Position numbers and translations under genes: made by a program
Shown here: piece by piece, positions 7,017 to 12,514 of the stretch
Layout: every line of letters starts with the position of its first letter
Position numbering within the stretch: position 1 is the first letter of the stretch
The notes under the pieces: generated by a model
The model's database searches: none
Told to the model about the DNA's origin: nothing
What the model saw: the letters and a program-made list of their open reading frames with translations, nothing else
Origin: an uncultured Clostridia bacterium
GTDB lineage: Bacteria; Bacillota; Clostridia; TANB77; CAG-508
Reading direction: 5' to 3'
NCBI GenBank assembly: GCA_934130025.1
Contig: CAKOXG010000030.1
Coordinates: 1-13,633, forward strand
DNA: 13,633 bases

Positions 7017-7062
7017 TGGTGGGCCAAAAGGGATTCGAACCCCCGACCCTACGCTTAGAAGG
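7017..7062 (-). other. Attachment-site remnant: 3' 46 nt of tRNA-Arg(TCT)
   Basis: Matches 10471-10516 of the intact tRNA with a single T/C difference (7050). It includes CCA, the acceptor 3' strand, the T-arm, the variable region and the anticodon arm up to AGAAGG. From 7063 the sequence diverges completely, so it is a split-off half tRNA and not a gene. This is the expected product of integrase recombination inside a tRNA gene. Confidence 0.85.
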
Positions 7063-7551
7063 AATATACGACAATTCCCTACTAATCACCACTAGTACTT
7101 AAATAAATCTGCTAATCAACTGAAAAATCAATAAAAAAAGCGACAAAATGTCTAAAAGTTTTGAGGCTCTAAAAAAGGTAAAAATACGAATTTTTTTACA
7201 ATTTGTTAGAGATTTGTTAGAGAAAAGCAAGTTATCTAATTACTATTATAATTATATGATATTACAACCTTCTGCTACATCTTATTCTACAATAATCGTA
7301 TAACCATAATTACTATTACATGTAGTAGTTGTGTTAACGATAGTATATTAAGAATGTTTTGAAGTACATAAAATACTTCATGACCTTGATTATTGGATTA
7401 TTAGTTATCCTATTAGTTCTTTTACTGTTGCACCTGCTGACTGGGGTGGCATTGATTGTTACTATGGATTAATTGAATTTTATAATTTATAAATAACTCC
7501 CTTTATACTTTCTAAATTATATTCTATTGATGTAATCCTAAGTAAACTTAT
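7063..7551. other. Gene-poor left end of the element with a possible gene remnant
   Basis: About 490 bp without a convincing gene. A plus-strand open stretch 7352-7492 encodes a plausible protein tail (DLDYWIISYPISSFTVAPAD...GLIEFYNL then stop) without a start codon or ribosome binding site. It is preceded by multiple stops, so it may be the 3' remnant of a lost gene. The minus strand is also open there, so the call is weak. The tandem repeat at 7201-7222 is the other notable structure. Confidence 0.35.
7201..7222 (+). repeat. Tandem 11-mer, putative integrase arm-type sites
   Basis: ATTTGTTAGAG occurs twice back to back, about 140 bp inside the left attachment remnant. A one-mismatch copy, ATTTGGTAGAG, lies at 10301-10311 near the right end in the same orientation. 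Confidence 0.45.
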
Positions 7552-7573
7552 AAGAGGGCTTTTGAGCCCTCTT
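7552..7573 (-). terminator. Terminator of the two-gene cargo operon
   Basis: AAGAGGGCT-TTTG-AGCCCTCTT is a 9-bp perfect GC-rich stem located just after the stop at 7579-7581 of the minus-strand gene. The minus-strand tail is only moderately T-rich. Confidence 0.7.
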
Positions 7574-7578
7574 TATAA

Positions 7579-7974
7579 TTATTCTTTTTTACCAATATAT
7601 TTTCTTCTGTTTACTTCTTTATTTCTATTTATTTTATTCATTACATATATACTGCTAAATAAAACTACATCCACTCCTATTATTATCTTCTTTATGTTAT
7701 TATTTTGTTCAATATAAGTTCTAATTTCTGAATTTTTGCTTCTTTCAAGTGTATAATTTGTTATTCCATTAAATATGTATATTTTGCAATCGTGTCCGGA
7801 AAATTCGTCTACTAGTACAGCAATTATAAATGTTGACTCTGGAAATCCTGTAGTAGTCTTATGCCTTAACAATTCATTGAATTCTTTATCCTTTATTGTA
7901 ATAAGTATTGGTGGTGCAAATAGTATTATTATACACGTCACAATTATTTGAAACATAATAAAGAACTTCTTCAT
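7579..7974 (-). CDS. Small membrane protein, 131 aa (element cargo)
   Basis: The start ATG (7972-7974) lies 1 bp after the stop of the upstream 242-aa gene, with GGAG 7 bp before it inside that gene, so the two are translationally coupled. It has two hydrophobic helices, residues ~5-27 (MFQIIVTCIIILFAPPILI) and ~94-112 (KKIIIGVDVVLFSSIYVM). They flank a ~65-residue soluble loop with ESTFIIAVLVDEFSGHDCKIYIFNG, and a basic tail (NRRKYIGKKE) follows. With N- and C-termini inside, the loop would be extracytoplasmic. No family is recognised. A partner or immunity role for the preceding gene is only inferred from coupling. Confidence 0.75.
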   Translation of the reverse strand: MKKFFIMFQIIVTCIIILFAPPILITIKDKEFNELLRHKTTTGFPESTFIIAVLVDEFSGHDCKIYIFNGITNYTLERSKNSEIRTYIEQNNNIKKIIIGVDVVLFSSIYVMNKINRNKEVNRRKYIGKKE

Positions 7975-7975
7975 C

Positions 7976-8704
7976 TTATAACTCCAATTCTATATAATTT
8001 TTTATTTTGTTTTTCCAAGCTTCTGGTGCAATATTTTTCCACCTATTAGCATCAAGTATACCATAATTTATGAAATTAAACAAGTTAACTAATATAGCTG
8101 TTTCTGGATCTTCTTTGGACACATACCTATATGCTAAAGCTTTGCATACTTCATAATCAGAACTATCATTATTTACTGATGTTGGTAGGTTTCCTATTAA
8201 TTTTCTATTAGCAATAAATTTGTTCATTCTAAGGCAATTACCTTGTTCATAATAGTTTTTGAAAACCTCTTTAATTGATGTATTTTTTAAATTTCTGCAT
8301 ACATTTACAGCATCTATATCTTGACATAAATCTTCTTGATTGAACTCTCCATTCGAGTTTCCTATTAATGACATTAGTTTCTCCACATCTGTATTACCTT
8401 CCTGACTTTGCAGTCTTTCTTCACTAGTTTTATTTAATAATTGTACTAAATCTCCTGCCCAACCACATAAATCAGTTATTTTACTCTGTCTACCAGTAAA
8501 CTCAATATTCAAATTTTCTGGAGATTGAGTCTTTATTTCATTTCCGTTACTATCAATATATGTTGTATATACAATGTTAGAATTATATAGTAACGACGCT
8601 AGAACTGCAGCCATATGTTCAAATTGCATTAGATTATATGCAGAGTTCAAAATATCAAGGTAAGTTAAACCCTGAAACATTAGGCTTTGAGATGAGACAA
8701 GCAT
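7976..8704 (-). CDS. Unrecognised 242-aa protein (element cargo)
   Basis: Soluble, with no signal peptide or membrane span. It has an N-terminal helical region (TYLDILNSAYNLMQFEHMAAVLASLLY, ~14-40), then a motif ITDLCGWAGDLVQLL (~76-90). A conserved-looking acidic segment LCQDIDAVNVCRNL (~126-139) is followed by SIKEVFKNYYEQG. The C-terminus is helical (NLFNFINYGI...NKIKNYIELEL). The WAGDL and DIDAVN motifs feel like family signatures, but I cannot assign one. GAGG lies ~12 bp before the ATG, which is long. The start sits directly beside a gene fragment on the other strand, so the N-terminus may be shortened. It is first in a two-gene unit with the 131-aa membrane protein and is divergent from the excisionase/integrase genes. 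Confidence 0.7.
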   Translation of the reverse strand: MLVSSQSLMFQGLTYLDILNSAYNLMQFEHMAAVLASLLYNSNIVYTTYIDSNGNEIKTQSPENLNIEFTGRQSKITDLCGWAGDLVQLLNKTSEERLQSQEGNTDVEKLMSLIGNSNGEFNQEDLCQDIDAVNVCRNLKNTSIKEVFKNYYEQGNCLRMNKFIANRKLIGNLPTSVNNDSSDYEVCKALAYRYVSKEDPETAILVNLFNFINYGILDANRWKNIAPEAWKNKIKNYIELEL

Positions 8705-8715
8705 TTAAGCTATAA

Positions 8716-8808
8716 CCTCGTAATATTGTTTTAAATATTGCTGATAGTCAGGCTGAAGCAAGAAGAAAATTACAAAATATTAAAATTGGACGTGATGCTA
8801 ATGGGTAA
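8716..8808 (+). pseudogene. C-terminal fragment of an unknown gene upstream of the excisionase
   Basis: The frame is open from 8716 to TAA 8806-8808 and reads PRNIVLNIADSQAEARRKLQ and then NIKIGRDANG. It has no ATG, GTG or TTG in frame and an in-frame TAA at 8713, so it has lost its 5' part. Its stop overlaps the ATG at 8801 of the next gene (ATGGGTAA), the normal arrangement of translationally coupled genes. This suggests it was once the gene immediately before the excisionase, and that the cargo genes to its left replaced the missing part. Confidence 0.45.
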
Positions 8809-9013
8809 TAATGAGAATAAAGAATATTATTCTGAATTATTTAAAGACTATCCGGATGTTGTGAGAGTATATCAATTAAAAGAGATGCTACCTAAAACAG
8901 GAAAAAATAAGATATATAAATTATTAAAAGATAAAAAAATACATTCGAAAAGAATTGGTAGAGATTATTACATACCTAAAGTTAGTATTATTAATTATTT
9001 GATGGAACAATAA
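8801..9013 (+). CDS. Excisionase-like helix-turn-helix protein (Xis/AlpA type)
   Basis: 70 aa from the ATG at 8801. The C-terminal part fits the excisionase-family winged HTH (HTH_17): VVRVYQLKEMLP-KTGKNKIYKLLKDKKIHSKRIGRDYYIPKVSIINYL, with recognition helix NKIYKLLKDKKI and wing IGRDYYIPK. Such proteins bend attachment-site DNA and direct a tyrosine integrase towards excision. Its place just before the integrase agrees. Start: ATGs at 8738 and 8795 are also in frame. The 8801 start overlaps the stop of the preceding fragment, and the longer N-terminus (MLIVRLKQEENYKIL...) is merely another reading of that fragment. No strong ribosome binding site is present, which fits coupling to a gene that is now broken. 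Confidence 0.75.
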   Translation: MGNNENKEYYSELFKDYPDVVRVYQLKEMLPKTGKNKIYKLLKDKKIHSKRIGRDYYIPKVSIINYLMEQ

Positions 9014-9037
9014 AAAATAAATTTGAGCATTGCAGAG

Positions 9038-9097
9038 CAAGTTGAATTTATACTATAATAAAAAAATAGTAATTAGATAAATTCAGCTTGTTTTTTT
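9038..9097 (+). terminator. Hairpin plus T7 between excisionase and integrase
   Basis: CAAGTTGAATTTAT (9038-9051) pairs with ATAAATTCAGCTTG (9077-9090), one G-U, with an inner ACTAT/ATAGT stem. TTTTTTT (9091-9097) follows immediately. The integrase ribosome binding site GAAAGGAGAG begins at the very next base, so no promoter fits in between. Confidence 0.75.
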
Positions 9098-9109
9098 GAA
9101 AGGAGAGAA

Positions 9110-10257
9110 ATGTTAAACCAAGCTAGTGAAGAAAAAATACTAAAAAGGATAAAAAAATTATTCAAAAATAATACTATTTCAAAAGATATTTCATATTCTG
9201 TACAAGAAAAAGATGGAATCTATCAATGCGTAATAAAATATCAAATTAACGGAAAATGGAAACAGTTTTGGGCAACAACAGGCATTCGTGCTGATAGAGG
9301 TAATCATAGAAATGCTGGTAAAGTAGCAAGAGAAATAGTGGAACTGTTTGAAGATGAAATTGAAAACAATTGCGAAGCAAAGCAAGAAATGAGTATTAGC
9401 GATTTTCAAAATATGGTACAATTAAATACTACAAATTTTGATTCAAATACTACCACAAAAGCTGATTGGGACTTTTATGAGTATATGGAGTACTGGCTAT
9501 ATAATATAATTAAAAATACAGTTGCAAAAAATACTTTTAAAGGTTACAAAAGGAATGTGGAAACATATCTTAAAGAATATTTTTCAATTGAGAAAAATAA
9601 AAGAATGGTAAAGGAGCTAACTGCTGATGACCTGGACGATTTTTATAATTTTTTAAGGCAAGAAAAAAATCTGAAAAATGCATCTATTGACCACTATCAA
9701 GATAATATTAGTAGTGCTTTTCAATCACTATTAAGAAAGAAAATAGTTAGATACAATCCAGCTGATTTAGTAAATCCTATTAAAGTTGAAACTGTGGAGG
9801 TTTCTACATACAATAAGTCAGAAATACTAAAATTATTTGATGTATTGAAAGATGATCCAATTGAATTACCTGCTAAATTTGCAAGTTATTATGGATAGAT
9901 AGAATTGAAAAATGTAAAGACTTCTATGGTAATACTTATAACCATAAATATGATGGCTATTTATTTGTACATGATAATGGAGATTTCATAATGCCAAATT
10001 ATTTTACAAAAAGATTTGGAAAAGTAATTCGAAGATATGATTTAAAAAAGGTAACTCCACATGGATTAAGACATTCAAATGCTACATTGCTACATTTGGA
10101 GGGAGTAGATGTTAGAGACTTACAAGATTGGCTAGGACATCAAAGTATTTCATCAACAAATAGATATACAAGAAGTGATTATAAAAGGCAATTAAAAACA
10201 GGCCAAGCCATTGAAAAAATATTTGGAAATACAGATGAAAACAAAGAAATTGTATAG
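9110..10257 (+). pseudogene. int: Tyrosine recombinase/integrase with an internal deletion and frameshift
   Basis: GAAAGGAGAG lies a few bases before ATG 9110. The first 262 codons encode an AP2-like arm-binding domain (~35-85, YQCVIKYQINGKWKQFWATTG), a core-binding SAM-like domain (~125-215) and the start of the catalytic domain (YNKSEILKLFDVLKDDPIELPAKFASYYG). There the frame meets TAG (9896-9898). A second frame, open across the junction to 10257, resumes at DRIEKCKDFYGN. It carries MPNYFTKRFG and the second catalytic box HGLRHSNATLLH...LGHQSISSTNRYTR, with His, Arg, His and the Tyr nucleophile. Related enzymes continue after ASYYG with G(L/F)RRSE (first catalytic Arg) and a beta-hairpin Lys; both are missing. 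I infer that roughly 60-70 codons were deleted. It should be catalytically dead. Confidence 0.88.
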
Positions 10258-10262
10258 AAAAT

Positions 10263-10292
10263 AAAAAAAGTACCTATGTGAAACATAAATAC
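10263..10292 (-). terminator. Hairpin after the integrase, oriented for minus-strand transcripts
   Basis: GTACCTATG (10270-10278) pairs with CATAAATAC (10284-10292), two G-U. On the minus strand it is followed by seven Ts. It would stop read-through from the tRNA side into the integrase. Confidence 0.6.
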
Positions 10293-10300
10293 CTTTAGAT

Positions 10301-10311
10301 ATTTGGTAGAG
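10301..10311 (+). repeat. Third copy of the putative integrase arm-type 11-mer
   Basis: ATTTGGTAGAG differs by one base from the two tandem copies at 7201-7222, has the same orientation, and lies 20 bp outside the right 186-bp repeat. Confidence 0.35.
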
Positions 10312-10330
10312 AATAAAAATCCTCTGAAAC

Positions 10331-10516
10331 TGGTGGGCCAAGAGGGATTCGACGAGCCACGTCGGGAAAACCGTCCACTGGACGCTTTTCTAATCCTCCT
10401 TTTCGAATCCCTCAATAATATACGAATAGAAACAAAAAAACAGCATCTTTTCAGATACTGCTACATTTTATGGTGGGCCAAAAGGGATTCGAACCCCCGA
10501 CCCCACGCTTAGAAGG
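10331..10516. repeat. Right 186-bp direct repeat of the element
   Basis: Copy of 6877-7062 at an exact offset of 3454 bp. Its last 46 bp are the 3' half of the intact tRNA-Arg(TCT). In the mimic portion the outer stem is one pair longer than in the left copy (GAGGGATTCGA/TCGAATCCCTC). Confidence 0.9.
10434..10460 (-). terminator. Terminator of tRNA-Arg(TCT)
   Basis: On the minus strand, CAGTATCT-GAAA-AGATGCTG is followed by seven Ts, 10 bp after the encoded CCA. Confidence 0.8.
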
Positions 10517-10547
10517 CGTGTGCTCTATCCAACTGAGCTATTGACCC
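10471..10547 (-). tRNA. tRNA-Arg (anticodon TCT)
   Basis: A 77-nt cloverleaf on the minus strand. Acceptor GGGTCAA pairs with TTGGCCC, then A and the encoded CCA (10471-10473). The anticodon stem CACGC/GCGTG encloses loop CTTCTAA, which gives anticodon TCT (reads AGA/AGG, heavily used codons here). The T-loop is TTCGAAT. It has its own perfect promoter and a terminator. Its 3' half is duplicated at 7017-7062, so it is the integration target of the element and was kept functional. Confidence 0.97.
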
Positions 10548-10566
10548 ATTTGTAAATGCAATAATT

Positions 10567-10595
10567 ATTATAATGCTAAAAAACCATTTTGTCAA
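10567..10595 (-). promoter_or_regulatory. Consensus promoter of tRNA-Arg(TCT)
   Basis: Perfect TTGACA (10590-10595 on the minus strand), 17 bp, and perfect TATAAT (10567-10572). It is the strongest promoter in the window, as expected for a tRNA reading common codons. Confidence 0.9.
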
Positions 10596-10724
10596 CCGAA
10601 ATTTTAAAATATTACATAAAATTGTAGAAAATTTATTATATTTGTTATAGAATAAGTAATATAATATTTGAAATTATTTAAAACCTATACAACAACTTAT
10701 GAAAAAGAAAGGGATGAGATAAGA

Positions 10725-11483
10725 ATGAAAAAACAAAATGCCAACATAAATACAGAAAATAATATGAATACTGATGTAAAAGAGAAAAACAATCTGAAAA
10801 TCCATGAAGGGTTATGGTATTTTATAATTTTTAGTTTATTGGGTTTAATTTTTGAATTTGTGCTGTATCTAATTATGAGTAAAACAGTAGGTGCAAGAGG
10901 AGTTTATTTAGGACCATTATGTTTTATTTATGGAATTACAGCTTTAATTACGATTAGGTTTTTGGAACCATTAAAGAATACTAAAGTTAGGTTATTTATT
11001 GCAAGTACAGTTCTAATTTCAATAATACAATATGTTTTTAGCTTTATTTTAGAATGTTCTTATGGTGCAAGGCTATGGGATTACTCAGGAATAACGGCTA
11101 ATTTAAATGGAAGAGTATGTTTATTATATTCTATTATTGCTGGATTGATTATGGCAATTTTTATAAAGCACATAAAAAAACATACAGATAAACTCATAAA
11201 TAAACTACAAGGAAAAACCACAAAAATAATTGATATTATTGTAACGGTGATACTTGTTATTGAAATTTTATTCACAATTTGGGGTTTTATTGTGTATTCA
11301 AGAAATGCAAAAGAGACTTTAAATGGAAGAAATTATATCAGTAATAATAATATTGTAGAAAAATTTGAAAATAAAGTGTTTACAAATGAAAGAATGGGAA
11401 AACTTTTCACTAATATGAGAATAACAACTGAAGATGGAATACTTGTTTATGTAACAAGCATTTTGGGAGATAAGTTAAAATGA
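10725..11483 (+). CDS. Five-TM membrane protein, PF06541 (ABC_trans_CmpB, putative ABC-transporter type IV) family
   Basis: 252 aa from ATG 10725, which follows AAAGGGATGAG. A longer frame from 10668 exists, but the TATAAT at 10660-10665 would place transcription start after that ATG, so it is rejected. After a ~25-residue polar N-terminus, hydrophobic helices lie at ~30-51, 60-80, 88-110, 130-148 and 168-191. The PF06541 signature is clear: GARGVYLGPLCFIYG (56-70), then LECSYGARLWDYSG (109-122) and NLNGRVCLLYS (127-137). Despite the Pfam name no transport activity is established. The C-terminal ~60 residues (after 191) are a soluble tail that is an addition to the minimal domain. It appears monocistronic. 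Confidence 0.87.
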   Translation: MKKQNANINTENNMNTDVKEKNNLKIHEGLWYFIIFSLLGLIFEFVLYLIMSKTVGARGVYLGPLCFIYGITALITIRFLEPLKNTKVRLFIASTVLISIIQYVFSFILECSYGARLWDYSGITANLNGRVCLLYSIIAGLIMAIFIKHIKKHTDKLINKLQGKTTKIIDIIVTVILVIEILFTIWGFIVYSRNAKETLNGRNYISNNNIVEKFENKVFTNERMGKLFTNMRITTEDGILVYVTSILGDKLK

Positions 11484-11566
11484 ATAATTAATAATCACTT
11501 TTATAAATTAAATATTAGTAATGTTGATGTTTATTTTGAATAATTATATAAAATAAAGAAATAAAA

Positions 11567-11606
11567 CTTCGCCACAAAGAGGAAATCCTCCATGGGCGAA
11601 GCTTTT
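11567..11606. terminator. Bidirectional terminator with a nested hairpin
   Basis: CTTCGCC (11567-11573) pairs with GGCGAAG (11595-11601). Inside, GAGGAAATCCTC forms a second hairpin. T-rich tracts flank both sides (AAAA before, CTTTTATTTT after). It separates the convergent PF06541 gene and yhbY. Confidence 0.75.
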
Positions 11607-11895
11607 ATTTTGGTAATTGAATTTTCGAATTCTTTTTTCTAGGTCTATATAAAGTTATTTTATTTCCAACAGTTTGAACTAGTGCGGAATTTGTTGCTTC
11701 AGATAATGTATTTGCTATTTCTTGAATGCCTTCGGGAGAAGTTTCTAACACATTTAATTTTATTAATTCTCTTGCTTCCAAAGCATCATTAACCTGCACT
11801 ATCAAATTATCTGATATTCCATTTTTTCCAACTTGAAATATTGAATCAATCTTATTTGCCAAACCTCTTAAATAAGCACGTTGTTTACTTGTCAT
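11605..11895 (-). CDS. yhbY: Ribosome assembly RNA-binding protein YhbY (CRM domain)
   Basis: 96 aa, the usual size for this family. The single CRM domain fills the protein: MTSKQRAYLRGLANKIDSIFQVGKNG opens it, with the KNG of the GxxG-like RNA-binding loop at ~23-27. IVQVNDALEARELIKLNVL (~32-50) and the typical IANTLSEATNSALVQTVGNKITLYRP (~60-85) follow. YhbY associates with pre-50S ribosomal particles. AAGGAAGG precedes the ATG and a promoter is seen at 11938-11966. In many Firmicutes it lies in the yqeH-aroE-yhbY-nadD cluster; here it stands alone. The stop overlaps the terminator. Confidence 0.95.
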   Translation of the reverse strand: MTSKQRAYLRGLANKIDSIFQVGKNGISDNLIVQVNDALEARELIKLNVLETSPEGIQEIANTLSEATNSALVQTVGNKITLYRPRKKNSKIQLPK

Positions 11896-11937
11896 ATATA
11901 ATCCTTCCTTTTTTTAGTATTTACAAAACTAATATCT

Positions 11938-11966
11938 ATAATAACAGAATTATGCAATAAAAACAA
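11938..11966 (-). promoter_or_regulatory. Promoter of yhbY
   Basis: On the minus strand: TTGTTT (11961-11966), 17-bp spacer, TATTAT (11938-11943). Confidence 0.5.
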
Positions 11967-12070
11967 GACTTTTTGTAAATTATGTAAATTAAGCAAAACT
12001 TTTTTATAAATTTCTTGGTTTATTAGCGATTTTATTCTTCTACAGGGATACTTTTAGATGAAATTTTGAA

Positions 12071-12087
12071 TTAAGTAAGATACTTAA
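12071..12087. repeat. Palindrome TTAAGTA-AGA-TACTTAA, first of a mirrored pair
   Basis: A perfect 7-bp inverted repeat followed by GGATAAAA. The same sequence occurs at 12249-12265 as its exact reverse complement, also followed by GGATAAAA. Confidence 0.55.
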
Positions 12088-12134
12088 GGATAAAATTTAT
12101 ACAAATATTATAGCACAAGGTTTAGTAAAGTCAA

Positions 12135-12146
12135 CGGAAACTTCCG
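12135..12146. promoter_or_regulatory. Palindrome CGGAAACTTCCG, candidate operator 1
   Basis: First of three 12-bp CGGAA-type palindromes in the 600-bp region before the prepilin-like gene. It is about 200 bp upstream of the promoter. Confidence 0.45.
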
Positions 12147-12248
12147 AAATTTTAAAATAAAAAAATTATAATTAAATTAAGAAATTTCACAACGAAAAAA
12201 ACGTATAAGTACTGGAATATAAACAAAAACTTCTTAATATTTTTTCGT

Positions 12249-12265
12249 TTAAGTATCTTACTTAA
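12249..12265. repeat. Palindrome TTAAGTA-TCT-TACTTAA, second of the mirrored pair
   Basis: Exact reverse complement of 12071-12087, and likewise followed by GGATAAAA. A lone half-site TACTTAA follows at 12306-12312. Confidence 0.55.
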
Positions 12266-12318
12266 GGATAAAAAATAAAATACTTTGTTTCAAAAACAAA
12301 CGTTTTACTTAAAAAAGT

Positions 12319-12330
12319 CGGAATTTTCCG
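12319..12330. promoter_or_regulatory. Palindrome CGGAATTTTCCG, candidate operator 2
   Basis: Lies 9 bp upstream of the -35 box of the prepilin-gene promoter, the position of an activator or upstream repressor site. Confidence 0.5.
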
Positions 12331-12339
12331 AATAATATA

Positions 12340-12368
12340 TTGACTAAGTTAAAATGATTGTATAAAAT
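12340..12368 (+). promoter_or_regulatory. Promoter of the prepilin-like gene
   Basis: TTGACT (12340-12345), 17-bp spacer, TAAAAT (12363-12368). It gives a leader of about 140 nt before ATG 12515. The leader holds operator 3, a TCAC-GAAA-GTGA tetraloop hairpin (around 12446-12457) and an AGGTT/AACCT hairpin just ahead of the ribosome binding site. No known riboswitch is recognised. Confidence 0.65.
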
Positions 12369-12382
12369 GAAAACAGGGTATT

Positions 12383-12394
12383 CGGAAATATCCG
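12383..12394. promoter_or_regulatory. Palindrome CGGAAATATCCG, candidate operator 3
   Basis: Slightly imperfect copy of the CGGAA-type palindrome, 14 bp past the -10 box. Together with operator 2 it brackets the promoter. Confidence 0.5.
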
Positions 12395-12514
12395 AACAGT
12401 AAATTTGAATAAATAAAAAGTTTATTGTTAATAATAAAATTATATCACGAAAGTGACATAACATAAAGTTGAGGTTAAACTATAAAACCTAATATATTAT
12501 ACGAGGAGGAAAAA

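Larger units (their letters stand above)
6877..7062. repeat. Left 186-bp direct repeat of the tRNA-Arg(TCT) element
   Basis: Collinear without gaps with 10331-10516 (offset 3454); I count six mismatches. It holds, in order, a tRNA-3'-end mimic with a palindromic insert (6877-6959), a spacer, a copy of the tRNA terminator (6987-7006) and 46 bp of tRNA-Arg(TCT) 3' half. The similarity ends sharply at the CCA-like end on the left and within the anticodon arm on the right. Confidence 0.9.
6877..10516. mobile_element. Small degenerate integrative element in tRNA-Arg(TCT)
   Basis: Defined by 186-bp direct repeats, each ending in the 3' half of tRNA-Arg(TCT). The repeat at the right is part of the intact tRNA gene. 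Between them lie, left to right, a gene-poor end with putative integrase arm sites, two unrecognised minus-strand genes, a gene fragment, an excisionase-like HTH gene and a tyrosine integrase next to the intact tRNA. That is the classic order for tRNA-targeting genomic islands. There are no replication, relaxase or structural genes. With the integrase internally deleted, the element is probably stranded unless another integrase acts on it. Confidence 0.8.

Noticed and set aside
6825..7058. Open frame of 77 codons ending ...YILWWAKRDSNPRPYA
   Set aside because: It reads antisense through the tRNA-Arg(TCT) fragment and the mimic repeat; the WAKRDSNPRP tail is the well-known false protein from antisense tRNA. 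It has no ribosome binding site.
8738..8800. Longer N-terminus for the excisionase-like protein from ATG 8738
   Set aside because: It has no ribosome binding site, and the other frame over this stretch gives a better protein tail whose stop overlaps ATG 8801.
10303..10512. Open frame of 69 codons with a nearly identical ...FDEP.RENRPLDAFL...DSNPRPHA sequence
   Set aside because: It is the right-hand copy of the same repeat and runs antisense through a real tRNA gene. The similarity between the two frames is DNA repeat identity, not protein conservation.
10668..10727. Longer N-terminus (MKLFKTYTTTYEKERDE...) for the PF06541 protein
   Set aside because: The TATAAT at 10660-10665 would place the transcript start after this ATG, and the ATG at 10725 has a better ribosome binding site.
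12322..12336. CodY-box-like sequence AATTTTCCGAATAAT
   Set aside because: Three mismatches to the CodY consensus as I recall it, including the centre, and it coincides with the better-supported CGGAA palindrome series.
12440..12500. Possible riboswitch in the prepilin leader (TCAC-GAAA-GTGA hairpin)
   Set aside because: I looked for cyclic-di-GMP and other known aptamer cores because they often control pili. The conserved loops are absent; only small hairpins are present.
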